The position numbers were made by a program, and so were the translations under genes. A DNA stretch of 7,629 nt from Deltaproteobacteria bacterium (lineage in GTDB: Bacteria; Myxococcota; Polyangia; Haliangiales; Haliangiaceae), in assembly GCA_018262455.1 (NCBI GenBank), contig JAGSPR010000336.1, positions 1 through 7,629 on the forward strand, written 5' to 3'. Below the pieces are notes generated by a model, which saw only the letters and a program-made list of their open reading frames with translations, made no database searches and was not told the origin of the DNA. This document shows positions 1 to 5,726 of the stretch, one piece after another; position 1 is the first letter of the stretch; every line of letters starts with the position of its first letter.

Positions 1-385
1 ACCCGACGACATCGAGGACCGCTCCGCCGCCGATCGCGAGCACGAACGAATGGCGATCGAGGCGCGCCTCGGCGAACCGCCGCCACAGCTGATCCACCAT
101 CGCCGAGGTCTTGGCCACCTCGCCGCCCGGCACCACCTCGGGGATCGCGGCGAGCTCGAGGCGATCGGCATGACGCGCGATGTAGCCATCGATCGCGGCC
201 GCGAACCCGGGCCAGCTCGCGGCGACGCCCTGATCGATGACCGGGAAGATCCGGTGCCTGCGAGCGGGCTCGCGGCGGCTCACCACATCGCGCAGCACGA
301 CGTTCTCGGGGTCGAAGGCACCACGCGTGAACACGACCGGGTACTCCAGCGCCAGCGCCACGCGCTGCACGATCGCGTTATCCAC
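1..385 (-). CDS. eboD: EboD-like 3-dehydroquinate synthase family protein (N-terminal part, cut by left edge)
   Basis: The reverse strand encodes 128 residues before the window ends. Residues 13-28 read LEYPVVFTRGAFDPEN, followed by VVPGGEVAK (84-92) and RHSFVLAIGGGAVLDVVG (111-128). The PGGE and GGG-VLD motifs are the substrate- and NAD-binding signatures of the dehydroquinate synthase fold. The opening 'YPV-FTR--F-PEN' stretch and 'RHSFVLAIGGGAVLD' are, from family knowledge, typical of EboD, a sugar-phosphate-cyclase-like branch found in the ebo (EDB) cluster, rather than of AroB of the shikimate pathway. Cyanobacterial ebo genes have been linked to export of a scytonemin precursor; the EboD reaction is not firmly known. 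The start is GTG at 385-383: no ATG occurs between it and the in-frame stop at 451-449, and no clear Shine-Dalgarno precedes it. The gene is divergent from the rest of the window; any ebo partners would lie beyond the left edge. An ordinary AroB is the main alternative. Confidence 0.8.
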   Translation of the reverse strand, partial: MDNAIVQRVALALEYPVVFTRGAFDPENVVLRDVVSRREPARRHRIFPVIDQGVAASWPGFAAAIDGYIARHADRLELAAIPEVVPGGEVAKTSAMVDQLWRRFAEARLDRHSFVLAIGGGAVLDVVG

Positions 386-897
386 GGGAGCGAGTATGGC
401 AGAAACCCACCGCGAAGATATCCGCCGCTCGCCGCTCGGCGGCGGTGATCAGCCCGCCGGGGGCGGGATGCGAAACGCCCGTGCGTTCCACCGCACCACG
501 GCGGCACCGGACGGAGCAGCACCGCGACCGAGATCACGATCCGATCGAGCACGCCGCACGACCGCGGCAGGTCGTGGAACGCCGCCGCACAAGGAGGACC
601 CTCGCCGTGGGGTGATCTCGATCCTTGCTCCACTGCGGACCGAAGATCGATCGTTTCGGCTGGGGCCTGGCCTGATGGTGGCGCTGGTCGGCCGCTTGTC
701 GCCGACCGACCAGCCGGTGGGTCGGCACGGTGCGCGTGATCGAGCGCGCGCGCTGCTCTCCGCGTTCGACATCCGCCTCGCCTTCGCGCACATCTTGCGC
801 ACGGCCACACATCGACTGGTTGCCAGGAGGTCGGACCAGCCCGCGGAGGCTCGAAGTTGTCAGCGGCTGCGCCGCAGATTGTCACTGACTCGTCCAA
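386..897. other. 512-base divergent intergenic region, no convincing gene
   Basis: No reading frame here looks like a protein: all open frames translate to arginine/serine/proline-rich strings typical of shadows in GC-rich DNA. Visible structure is limited. A GC-rich inverted repeat (CCGCCG near 422-427 against CGGCGG near 437-445) lies close upstream of the minus-strand gene. A second hairpin pairs GGTCGGC (686-692) with GCCGACC (701-707) over an 8-base loop and can extend to CTGGTC/GACCAG with a bulge; there is no T-tract, so it is not an obvious terminator. A perfect AGGAGG lies at 592-597. Promoters for both flanking genes should be here, but I cannot identify them with confidence. Confidence 0.6.
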
Positions 898-1701
898 GTG
901 TCCGATCCGTGCACAGTCGTCGCCGGCATGTTGCTTGCTGTTCCCGACCACAGATTGCGTTCGATTGGAGTCGCCTCTGCTGTCCCGCGGGACCTTGTCG
1001 AGCTCTGCCAAGCACGTCGCCCTCGCTCCCTTGTGTGTCTGAACGTCGCGGATCCCGGGTTGATCTCGATCCCCAGCATCCTGTCCGCAGGCGGACGAGT
1101 CCACGTGATCGACTGGCAACCCGGTCGCGCCTCGGACCTCGTCGCCGGGGCTGGGCTCCGGCGGAAGAGCGTCACATCATTACGAGTCACGATCGCGGAT
1201 GGCTCGCTCGGCCGCGCCGCCCGGTTCGCGACGCGCGTCGAGGAGATGATCGCGTGCGCGTCGAGCCCATCCCATGCAATCGAGCTCGCACACGAGGAGT
1301 GTGCCCGTTGCGCCGAGCTCGATCCGGGGACGCCGCTGGTACGTGAGCCGTTCGAGCTCGTGGTGTCCGTGCTGTCACCGCTGGATGAGGCCTACGCGTC
1401 GTTCGCGGAGGCCTGGCGCGGGCGGTTCGGGCTCGACCGGCATGGAGCCGCGCTTGCCGAGTTGCGTACCCGGTTGTTCAGGATCCAGATCCAGGGTCAC
1501 GCGCTCGAGCTGGTGCGCTTGATCGATAGAGGTGGTTGCATCCACTTCCGCACAGCTGCGTGTGAGCCGGCGTGGGATGGAGGTTGGTTCGCCGCGGTTG
1601 GGGCACCGCTCGCATTCCAGACCCTCCGCGATCACCTTGAAGTTGAACCGGGGACATACGCGCAGATGTCAGCGTGCGCAGCGCAGTATTCAGATCGCTG
1701 A
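898..1701 (+). CDS. Unrecognised protein, faintly methyltransferase-like
   Basis: The frame encodes 267 residues from GTG at 898, just after an in-frame stop at 886-888; ATG at 928 is an equally possible start (257 residues), and neither has a good ribosome-binding site. It does not clearly match a family I know. Residues 43-73, with VADPG (50-54) and GRVHVIDW (66-73), have the strand-loop-helix-strand pattern of a class I S-adenosylmethionine methyltransferase. FELVVSVLSPLDEAY (152-166) and a later RGGCIHFRTA resemble that fold's strand 4 and 'PGG' region. The glycine-rich SAM loop (GxGxG) is degenerate, so catalysis is doubtful. No membrane segment or signal peptide is visible. Codon use is less GC-biased than in neighbours (TTA, CTT, AGA, GAA, GTT and ATT appear), hinting at horizontal origin or weak selection. 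It is probably transcribed separately, with 77 bases before the regulator. That it is a real gene is fairly likely; the function is a guess. Confidence 0.55.
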   Translation: MSDPCTVVAGMLLAVPDHRLRSIGVASAVPRDLVELCQARRPRSLVCLNVADPGLISIPSILSAGGRVHVIDWQPGRASDLVAGAGLRRKSVTSLRVTIADGSLGRAARFATRVEEMIACASSPSHAIELAHEECARCAELDPGTPLVREPFELVVSVLSPLDEAYASFAEAWRGRFGLDRHGAALAELRTRLFRIQIQGHALELVRLIDRGGCIHFRTAACEPAWDGGWFAAVGAPLAFQTLRDHLEVEPGTYAQMSACAAQYSDR

Positions 1702-1724
1702 TCCGAGCGGTCGACCAGTCCGAA

Positions 1725-1752
1725 TTGCCCGATCGAGCAGTGAACTTATGCT
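1725..1752 (+). promoter_or_regulatory. Possible sigma70-type promoter for the PAS-LuxR gene
   Basis: The gap 1702-1778 is locally AT-rich. TTGCCC (1725-1730) and TATGCT (1747-1752) lie 16 bases apart and each match four of six consensus positions. Transcription would start near 1759, leaving a short leader of about 20 bases before ATG 1779. No Shine-Dalgarno is present in that leader. Both hexamers are weak, so this is only a candidate. Confidence 0.3.
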
Positions 1753-1778
1753 GCAGTTTTCGATCATACTAAATCTTG

Positions 1779-2684
1779 ATGGACTGGGGTGCGATCGCGA
1801 GCATCCTCGCGGAGAGAAGCGATCGCCCGATCGTCCTGCTCGACAAGCAAGGGAAGATCCGGCTGTTCAATCGCGCGATGGAGCAGGTCCTCGGGTGGAC
1901 GCGGTTCCAGATCGAGGGCAAGCCCTGGGCCGATACATGCGCGCCGTCCGACCAGCAAGCCTCCTCTCGCCGCTGGATCACGGAGGCTCTGCGAGGTTCC
2001 CTCCGTAGCTACGAGACCATCGGCGTGACGAGCACTGACGAGCGGATCGCGTTCCGCTTCGAGTTCTCCCTCATCGGACGAGGATCGGCACAGGGGCTCC
2101 TGATCACAGCGACGCAGGCGATCGCCGTGCAGAGTGTGATCGGTCCGCTCGAGGGTCAGGACCTCGAATACGAGGTCGCGACGAACGAAACGAACTTCGG
2201 CACGCTCTCGCAGATCGCCGCTCGGGGCGAGTTCCTCCGGCTGCCTCAGCACGACGCCCGGTGCTTCATGGTGATCCACGGCGTCGCGCAACCTTGCGAG
2301 AACTGCCCGTTGCTGCTCGGCGATGACTCGCCTTGGCCCCGGATCTCGGTGAAGCATCGGGGGAGCAGCGGGGACGCCCCCAAGTTCTACGAGGTCAAGA
2401 CCGCGGAGAAGCTGAACGATGCGCAGGCGCGGGTGCGCATCCAGTTACTCCCCGAGCAGGCACTCGATGCGATCCACGCCGCCAAGGTCGACCAGCTCGC
2501 CGCGTGCGCTGCCCTGTCACCACGCGAGCGCGAGGTGCTGTCGTACCTGCTGCTTGGCCGCAACGTCGACGACATCGCCCACTGCATCGGCATCGCGGTG
2601 CGCACGGTGAAGTATCACCAGGCGAACGTGCTCGCGAAGCTCGGCGCCGACTCGCGCGCGGATCTGATGCGGCTGCTGTTCTGA
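1779..2684 (+). CDS. PAS-LuxR family transcriptional regulator with a cysteine-containing sensor region
   Basis: A 301-residue cytoplasmic regulator. Residues about 14-115 form a PAS domain: RPIVLLDKQGKIRLFNRAME (16-35) and VLGWTRFQIEGK (37-48) are the usual PAS opening. Residues about 135-225 form a second, PAS-like region with C162, then PCENCP (172-177). This C-x10-C-x2-CP pattern recurs in PAS-type sensors and could hold a metal or act as a thiol switch. Residues 246-301 are a complete LuxR/FixJ helix-turn-helix: LSPREREVLSYLLLGRN (246-262), then an RTVKYH recognition helix (275-280). There is no receiver domain, so the signal is probably sensed directly by the PAS regions. ATG 1779 is preferred; TTG 1776 just before it is possible. 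No ribosome-binding site is visible, so the mRNA may be poorly translated or nearly leaderless. It lies 86 bases upstream of the globin gene on the same strand, which makes that gene a likely target. Confidence 0.88.
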   Translation: MDWGAIASILAERSDRPIVLLDKQGKIRLFNRAMEQVLGWTRFQIEGKPWADTCAPSDQQASSRRWITEALRGSLRSYETIGVTSTDERIAFRFEFSLIGRGSAQGLLITATQAIAVQSVIGPLEGQDLEYEVATNETNFGTLSQIAARGEFLRLPQHDARCFMVIHGVAQPCENCPLLLGDDSPWPRISVKHRGSSGDAPKFYEVKTAEKLNDAQARVRIQLLPEQALDAIHAAKVDQLAACAALSPREREVLSYLLLGRNVDDIAHCIGIAVRTVKYHQANVLAKLGADSRADLMRLLF

Positions 2685-2725
2685 GCGCGTTCGCACCCGC
2701 TCGTGGATGCAGGGTGCCGTGCCCG

Positions 2726-2750
2726 TTCGACCAGTTCCCGCGTGGTCGAA
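2726..2750. promoter_or_regulatory. Perfect 8-bp inverted repeat upstream of the globin gene (candidate operator)
   Basis: TTCGACCA (2726-2733) and TGGTCGAA (2743-2750) are exact reverse complements separated by 9 bases. The repeat ends 20 bases before the globin ATG and begins 41 bases after the regulator's stop. Its centre-to-centre spacing (17 bases) does not match a standard site that I recognise. It could be an operator for the adjacent PAS-LuxR protein. As RNA it would form a stem-loop that might terminate the regulator's transcript, but no T-run follows. Confidence 0.45.
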
Positions 2751-2770
2751 GTTTCGCGAGCCTGGCGGGA

Positions 2771-3139
2771 ATGACCAACACGCTCTTCTCGAGGCTGGGC
2801 GGCGAGCCTGCCGTCACCGCCGCCGTCGATATCTTCTATCGCAAGGTGCTCCTGGACCGCCGGATCAACCGGTTCTTCGAACACATGGACGTGGACGCGC
2901 TGCGCGACAAGCAGCGGGCCTTCTTGACCATGGTGTTGGGCGGGCGGGATGCCTATCAGGGCAGGGATCTGCGATCCGCCCACGCGCGCCTCTTGAAGCT
3001 GGGCCTCGACGACCTCCATTTCGACGCCGTGGCGGAGCTCCTCGAGCAGACCCTTCAGGAGCTCGGCGTCCCGGCCGAGCTCGTGGCAGAGGTGAGCGAG
3101 ATCGTCGCCTCGACCCGGACCGACGTGCTCGGGCGCTGA
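2771..3139 (+). CDS. glbN: Group I truncated haemoglobin (trHbN/GlbN type)
   Basis: A 122-residue haem protein of the 2-over-2 globin fold, the usual length for group I truncated globins. Aligned from memory with Mycobacterium tuberculosis GlbN (constant offset of 10 residues), it keeps PheB9-TyrB10 (F22, Y23), PheCD1 (F36), LeuE7 (L44), GlnE11 (Q48) and the haem-ligating HisF8 (H71). The signature strings FYRKVL (22-27), LGG (56-58) and YQGRDL (62-67) are also present. In GlbN, TyrB10 and GlnE11 stabilise bound oxygen for the reaction of oxyhaem with nitric oxide to nitrate, so nitric-oxide detoxification or oxygen handling is the likely role here. ATG 2771 follows a GGCGGGA ribosome-binding sequence at 2764-2770 that is very close to the start; upstream in-frame extension would overlap the regulator gene and give no globin-like sequence. 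It lies directly downstream of the PAS-LuxR regulator, with an inverted repeat between them. Confidence 0.93.
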   Translation: MTNTLFSRLGGEPAVTAAVDIFYRKVLLDRRINRFFEHMDVDALRDKQRAFLTMVLGGRDAYQGRDLRSAHARLLKLGLDDLHFDAVAELLEQTLQELGVPAELVAEVSEIVASTRTDVLGR

Positions 3140-3154
3140 GCCTTGGCGAAGGCT
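3139..3154 (+). terminator. Short hairpin immediately after the globin stop
   Basis: AGCCTT (3139-3144) pairs exactly with AAGGCT (3149-3154) over a GGCG tetraloop, beginning on the last base of the globin stop codon. Only a short T-containing stretch follows, so as an intrinsic terminator it is weak. It may instead protect the 3' end of the message. Confidence 0.35.
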
Positions 3155-3185
3155 TGATGCGCAGCAGCTCGCTCGCGAGCGTGCC

Positions 3186-3209
3186 CGCGTAGCCGCGTAG
3201 CCGCGCAGC
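3186..3209. repeat. Three-copy 8-base tandem repeat
   Basis: CGCGTAGC (3186-3193), CGCGTAGC (3194-3201) and CGCGCAGC (3202-3209) follow each other without gaps; the third copy differs by one base. It lies just after a palindrome GCTCGCGAGC at 3171-3180. No function is evident; slippage during replication could change the copy number. Confidence 0.7.
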
Positions 3210-3233
3210 TCGCGCTGGACGTGCCGCTCCGAT

Positions 3234-3261
3234 GAAGCACGAAACACGAAGCACGAGGCAG
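3234..3261. repeat. Four-copy 7-base tandem repeat
   Basis: GAAGCAC (3234-3240), GAAACAC (3241-3247), GAAGCAC (3248-3254) and the diverged GAGGCAG (3255-3261) are consecutive. Similar 'CACGAA-CACGAAG' strings occur in intergenic DNA of varied bacteria, and in translation they give spurious KHETRST- or SCFVLR-like peptides; that comparison is from memory. It argues against using the ATG at 3232, which lies at the edge of the repeat, as the start of the downstream gene. Confidence 0.65.
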
Positions 3262-3279
3262 CTCGCGACCTGTTCGTTC

Positions 3280-3305
3280 GTGCAAGTCGCGGTGGCCGAC
3301 TGCAC
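3280..3305. promoter_or_regulatory. Imperfect inverted repeat upstream of the operon
   Basis: GTGCAAGTCG (3280-3289) pairs with CGACTGCAC (3297-3305) through nine base pairs with one bulged A, over a 7-base loop. It sits about 105 bases before ATG 3412 and is followed by a short AGTTTC. It could be an operator for the operon, part of a leader, or a terminator for the globin transcript; the sequence does not decide between these. Confidence 0.35.
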
Positions 3306-3411
3306 AGTTTCAACCGACCGGAGTCTTCTCCAGAGTGGGCGGCTCGTGACTTCGGGGGTGACTCAGGCATCGGCCACGCATTCGGTGGCCTTGGCGCGGC
3401 TACAGGAGCCC

Positions 3412-4443
3412 ATGCGCGCGATCGTGCTGCGCGGCAAGGGCATCGACATCCGCTCCTACGAGATCGCCAGCGCCGAGTGCATCGTCGCCGAGCTCCAGCC
3501 GGTCACGATCTCGTTGCTCGCGGAGGCGAGGGCGGTGCTCGACGCCATCCTCTCCAGCCAAGACGACCGTCCAGCGGACGAGCCTGCAATCGAACGAGAG
3601 GACGAATCCAGCTCGATCTGGGCGTCTCATCTGCCGTTCGAGCGGGAGATCGATGCCGCGGTCGCGAACAACCTCGGCTCGCGGCACGCAGTCGACGAGA
3701 TCGCGTTCATCGCCCAGCTCGAGCTCCGCCAGCGCGAAGACCGCCTGTCGCGAATCAAACCGACCCAGGGAGTGGTCGCGCTGCTCGGCGAGTGCGATTC
3801 GTCGCTGCGCCGGATCCGGAAGGCGCTGAACGCGGTGGATGCGGCGATCGCACGGGCGGCGTCCGTGCCAGCGCTCCTCGACTTCACCTCCGAGCTCCAG
3901 ACGTCGCTCGCGGTACGTCGCGCGTACGCCAAGTTTCGCGCGCGGATCGTCGGTGACGGCATGCCGACCGAAGCGACGCTGCGGGCCCGGTTCCGGGCGA
4001 CCGGCACCCAGATCGCGATCCTCGTCGGCTGGGACGTGTACCCCGAGATGCGCGTCCAGGACCGGCTCCTGCTGCGAGAGTTCCAGCAGCGCATCCTCGC
4101 GTGGCTGCGCGGCGGGCCGGAGGCATCGCCGACGGCGGGGATCCGGCTGTGGCAGGACCTCGCCGCATCGATCGAGATGTTCTCCCTGGTGAACCGTCGC
4201 CAGGAGCTGGTCGCCCACGATGGTGGGGCGGTCCGTGCGCTGTTCGGCAAGGGTGAGCAACTCGAGGTCGACGCGGCCACGTTGCAGGCGGTCGGCTCGC
4301 TCGAAGGGCTCGATCCCGAGCTCGACCAACTGGTGGTGGGGCCGCAGCCACCGGCCGCGGACCGGCTTGTCGCGATCGTCGCCCGTCTGGCCATCCAGCT
4401 CGGGGTCTCGGGCGTCGCGCCGTCTGGCGGTTCGTCGTGGTGA
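3412..4443 (+). CDS. Hypothetical protein, mostly helical, first gene of the operon
   Basis: I do not recognise this 343-residue protein. It has no signal peptide, membrane segment, nucleotide-binding loop or cysteine cluster that I can see, so it is probably cytoplasmic. Residues 1-47 look like a small folded start (MRAIVLRGKGIDIRSYEI, then a helix). An acidic, probably disordered linker at about 48-68 (DDRPADEP, EREDESSS) is followed by a long helix-rich body with many charged heptad-like stretches (for example RQREDRLSRI and RRIRKALNAVDAAIARA). The last 60 residues alternate helix and proline-rich turns. ATG 3412 follows AGGAG (3404-3408) at a short 3-base spacing; GTG 3358 (18 residues longer) is the main alternative, and the frame is open further upstream. 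Its stop overlaps the next start (GTGA at 4440-4443), so it is probably translated together with the PATAN-like, ATPase-phosphatase and roadblock genes. A scaffold or regulatory partner is a guess. Confidence 0.75.
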   Translation: MRAIVLRGKGIDIRSYEIASAECIVAELQPVTISLLAEARAVLDAILSSQDDRPADEPAIEREDESSSIWASHLPFEREIDAAVANNLGSRHAVDEIAFIAQLELRQREDRLSRIKPTQGVVALLGECDSSLRRIRKALNAVDAAIARAASVPALLDFTSELQTSLAVRRAYAKFRARIVGDGMPTEATLRARFRATGTQIAILVGWDVYPEMRVQDRLLLREFQQRILAWLRGGPEASPTAGIRLWQDLAASIEMFSLVNRRQELVAHDGGAVRALFGKGEQLEVDAATLQAVGSLEGLDPELDQLVVGPQPPAADRLVAIVARLAIQLGVSGVAPSGGSSW

Positions 4444-5726
4444 GCACCACGCGCCCCCTCGAACGCCTGGTCTCGCTCGCGGCCGCCGCGGCGAGTGGGG
4501 AGTTCATCTGCTCCTCGTCGACCGAGGAGGTCCATGTCTACCTCCAGCGCGGTCGGATCGCGTGGGCGACGGACTCGCGCCACCCGTTCGCGTTCGCCGC
4601 CCACCTCCAGGACACCGCCGGGATCGATGTCGACACGTTCCGCCAGGTCGTCGAGGAGTGTCGGCGCGGTCGGTTACCGCTTGGCGAGACGCTCGTCGAG
4701 TGGGGGCTCGCGACCTGGGACGTGGTGCGGGGCGCGCTGGCTCACCAGATCTCGATGGCGTTCTCGCTGCTCGCCACGACCGAGACCGGACAGATGCTGT
4801 TCCTGGCGCGCGGCTACGCAACCTATGACGAGCAACTCACGTTCGGGGTCGAGGACTTCGCGCGCGCAGCCGCGCCGGTCTCGCCCGTCGTGGAACTGAC
4901 GCCGGCGTCGGCACCGCCCCCGGTCGAGGCCCCACCCCTGAAGGAGATCTCGCGCCCGGAGGCAAACCTCGCGGGTCGCCTCCGCGCTTCGGTCGAAGGC
5001 CTGTCCTGGGTCGAGCTGTACGAGGACGAGCGGGTGACCGACGGCGACCCGCGGTCACCTACCCCGCGCGTGCCGCTCGGGCTGGTCCACTCGACGCTGC
5101 TCGACGGGGCCGACTTCGCGGCGATCCGTTCGACGCGCAGCAGCCTGATCGGGCTGGGCTTGGCCCGGCCTCGCTCGGTGTGGTGCCGGATCTCGGCCGA
5201 ATCGACGTTCGGCGCGGTCGTGTCGGCGATCTGGTCGATCGCGGGCGGCCTCGAGAAGCCCATGGATCGCCCTCCGCCACGGCCCGATGCCACGGCGTGG
5301 TCGATCGGCACGTGCGACCCCACGAGCGAGGAGGCCGTGCGCAGCTTCGTGCACCGCGCGCAGGATGTCCTGGGTGCCGTCGTCCTCGCGCGCGATCCGT
5401 CGACCGCGCCGGTGTTCGGCTGCGGGTCGAGCGTGCTCGAACCGGAGCTGGCGCTCGACATCGCGAAGCGGCGCATGCCGGCCCTGGCGCATACGCCGCT
5501 CCCCGGGGCGGACGAGACCGAGCGCGCGCTCGATTCGATCGGCTACTCGCTGAAGACGATGGTGTCGGGCGAGTCGAGGCTGTGGTGCTTCGGATCGGAG
5601 CTCGACCAGGAGTCCGGCGAGACGCTGTGGCTGTTCCTCGACCGGCGCACATCGCAAGGGCTCGGCTGGGCGTATCTCGCCGCGCTCACCCGCGCGCGTG
5701 GCCGAGCTCGAACGGGGGCGGCATGA
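4440..5726 (+). CDS. PATAN/DUF4388-like protein with possible roadblock-like C-terminus
   Basis: About 428 residues, soluble, with three parts. Residues 1-140 resemble the PATAN/DUF4388 family seen in many gliding and signalling proteins: SGEFICSSS (19-27), VYLQRGRIAWATD (33-45), then RLPLGETLVEWGLATWDVV (78-96) and a helix, matching the family's 'G-L-V--G-I--A' and 'GE-LVE-GL' patterns. A proline/alanine-rich linker spans about 146-168. The rest lacks a clear match, but residues about 296-428 have the strand-helix-strand order of roadblock/LC7 domains: VLGAVVLARDPSTAPVFG, a long helix, a strand region ending LWLFLDRR, then a closing helix; this is inference from pattern. The start is GTG 4440, which overlaps the previous stop as GTGA; GTG 4437, one codon earlier, is equally possible. 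Its end overlaps the next gene as ATGA. It may be the sensor or adaptor subunit of the operon's machinery. Confidence 0.75.
   Translation: MSTTRPLERLVSLAAAAASGEFICSSSTEEVHVYLQRGRIAWATDSRHPFAFAAHLQDTAGIDVDTFRQVVEECRRGRLPLGETLVEWGLATWDVVRGALAHQISMAFSLLATTETGQMLFLARGYATYDEQLTFGVEDFARAAAPVSPVVELTPASAPPPVEAPPLKEISRPEANLAGRLRASVEGLSWVELYEDERVTDGDPRSPTPRVPLGLVHSTLLDGADFAAIRSTRSSLIGLGLARPRSVWCRISAESTFGAVVSAIWSIAGGLEKPMDRPPPRPDATAWSIGTCDPTSEEAVRSFVHRAQDVLGAVVLARDPSTAPVFGCGSSVLEPELALDIAKRRMPALAHTPLPGADETERALDSIGYSLKTMVSGESRLWCFGSELDQESGETLWLFLDRRTSQGLGWAYLAALTRARGRARTGAA

Larger units (their letters stand above)
3140..3411. other. Intergenic region between globin and the downstream operon
   Basis: About 270 bases without a convincing gene. 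An open frame in phase with the next gene runs through much of it, but its translation before residue M of ATG 3412 is produced largely by tandem repeats and does not look like protein. It contains the globin hairpin, an 8-base tandem repeat, a 7-base tandem repeat and an imperfect inverted repeat (each listed separately). The promoter of the downstream operon should lie here; I see no good -10/-35 pair. Confidence 0.5.

Noticed and set aside
280..1119. Long minus-strand open frame over the intergenic region and the start of the 898 gene
   Set aside because: Low-complexity cysteine/arginine-rich translation, and it overlaps the EboD-like gene in the wrong frame.
237..1346. Long plus-strand open frame (369 codons) across the left intergenic region
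   Set aside because: Its translation is arginine/serine/proline-rich without domain-like pattern and it overlaps the better frame from 898; it is a GC-driven shadow.
2333..2770. In-frame upstream extension of the globin gene
   Set aside because: It overlaps the regulator's helix-turn-helix coding region and translates to non-globin sequence; truncated globins of this group begin near the chosen ATG.
3232..3411. Start of the first operon gene at ATG 3232
   Set aside because: The first codons fall in a 7-base tandem repeat and the next 50 residues look like translated intergenic DNA; ATG 3412 has an AGGAG in front of it.
4823..5476. Minus-strand open frame of 217 codons opposite the PATAN-like gene
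   Set aside because: Antisense shadow with arginine/serine-rich translation and no motif.
5180..5722. Upstream extension of the ABC-phosphatase frame (would give 634 residues)
   Set aside because: The extra residues are arginine-rich shadow of the PATAN-like gene; ATG 5723 in an ATGA overlap directly precedes the ABC fold.
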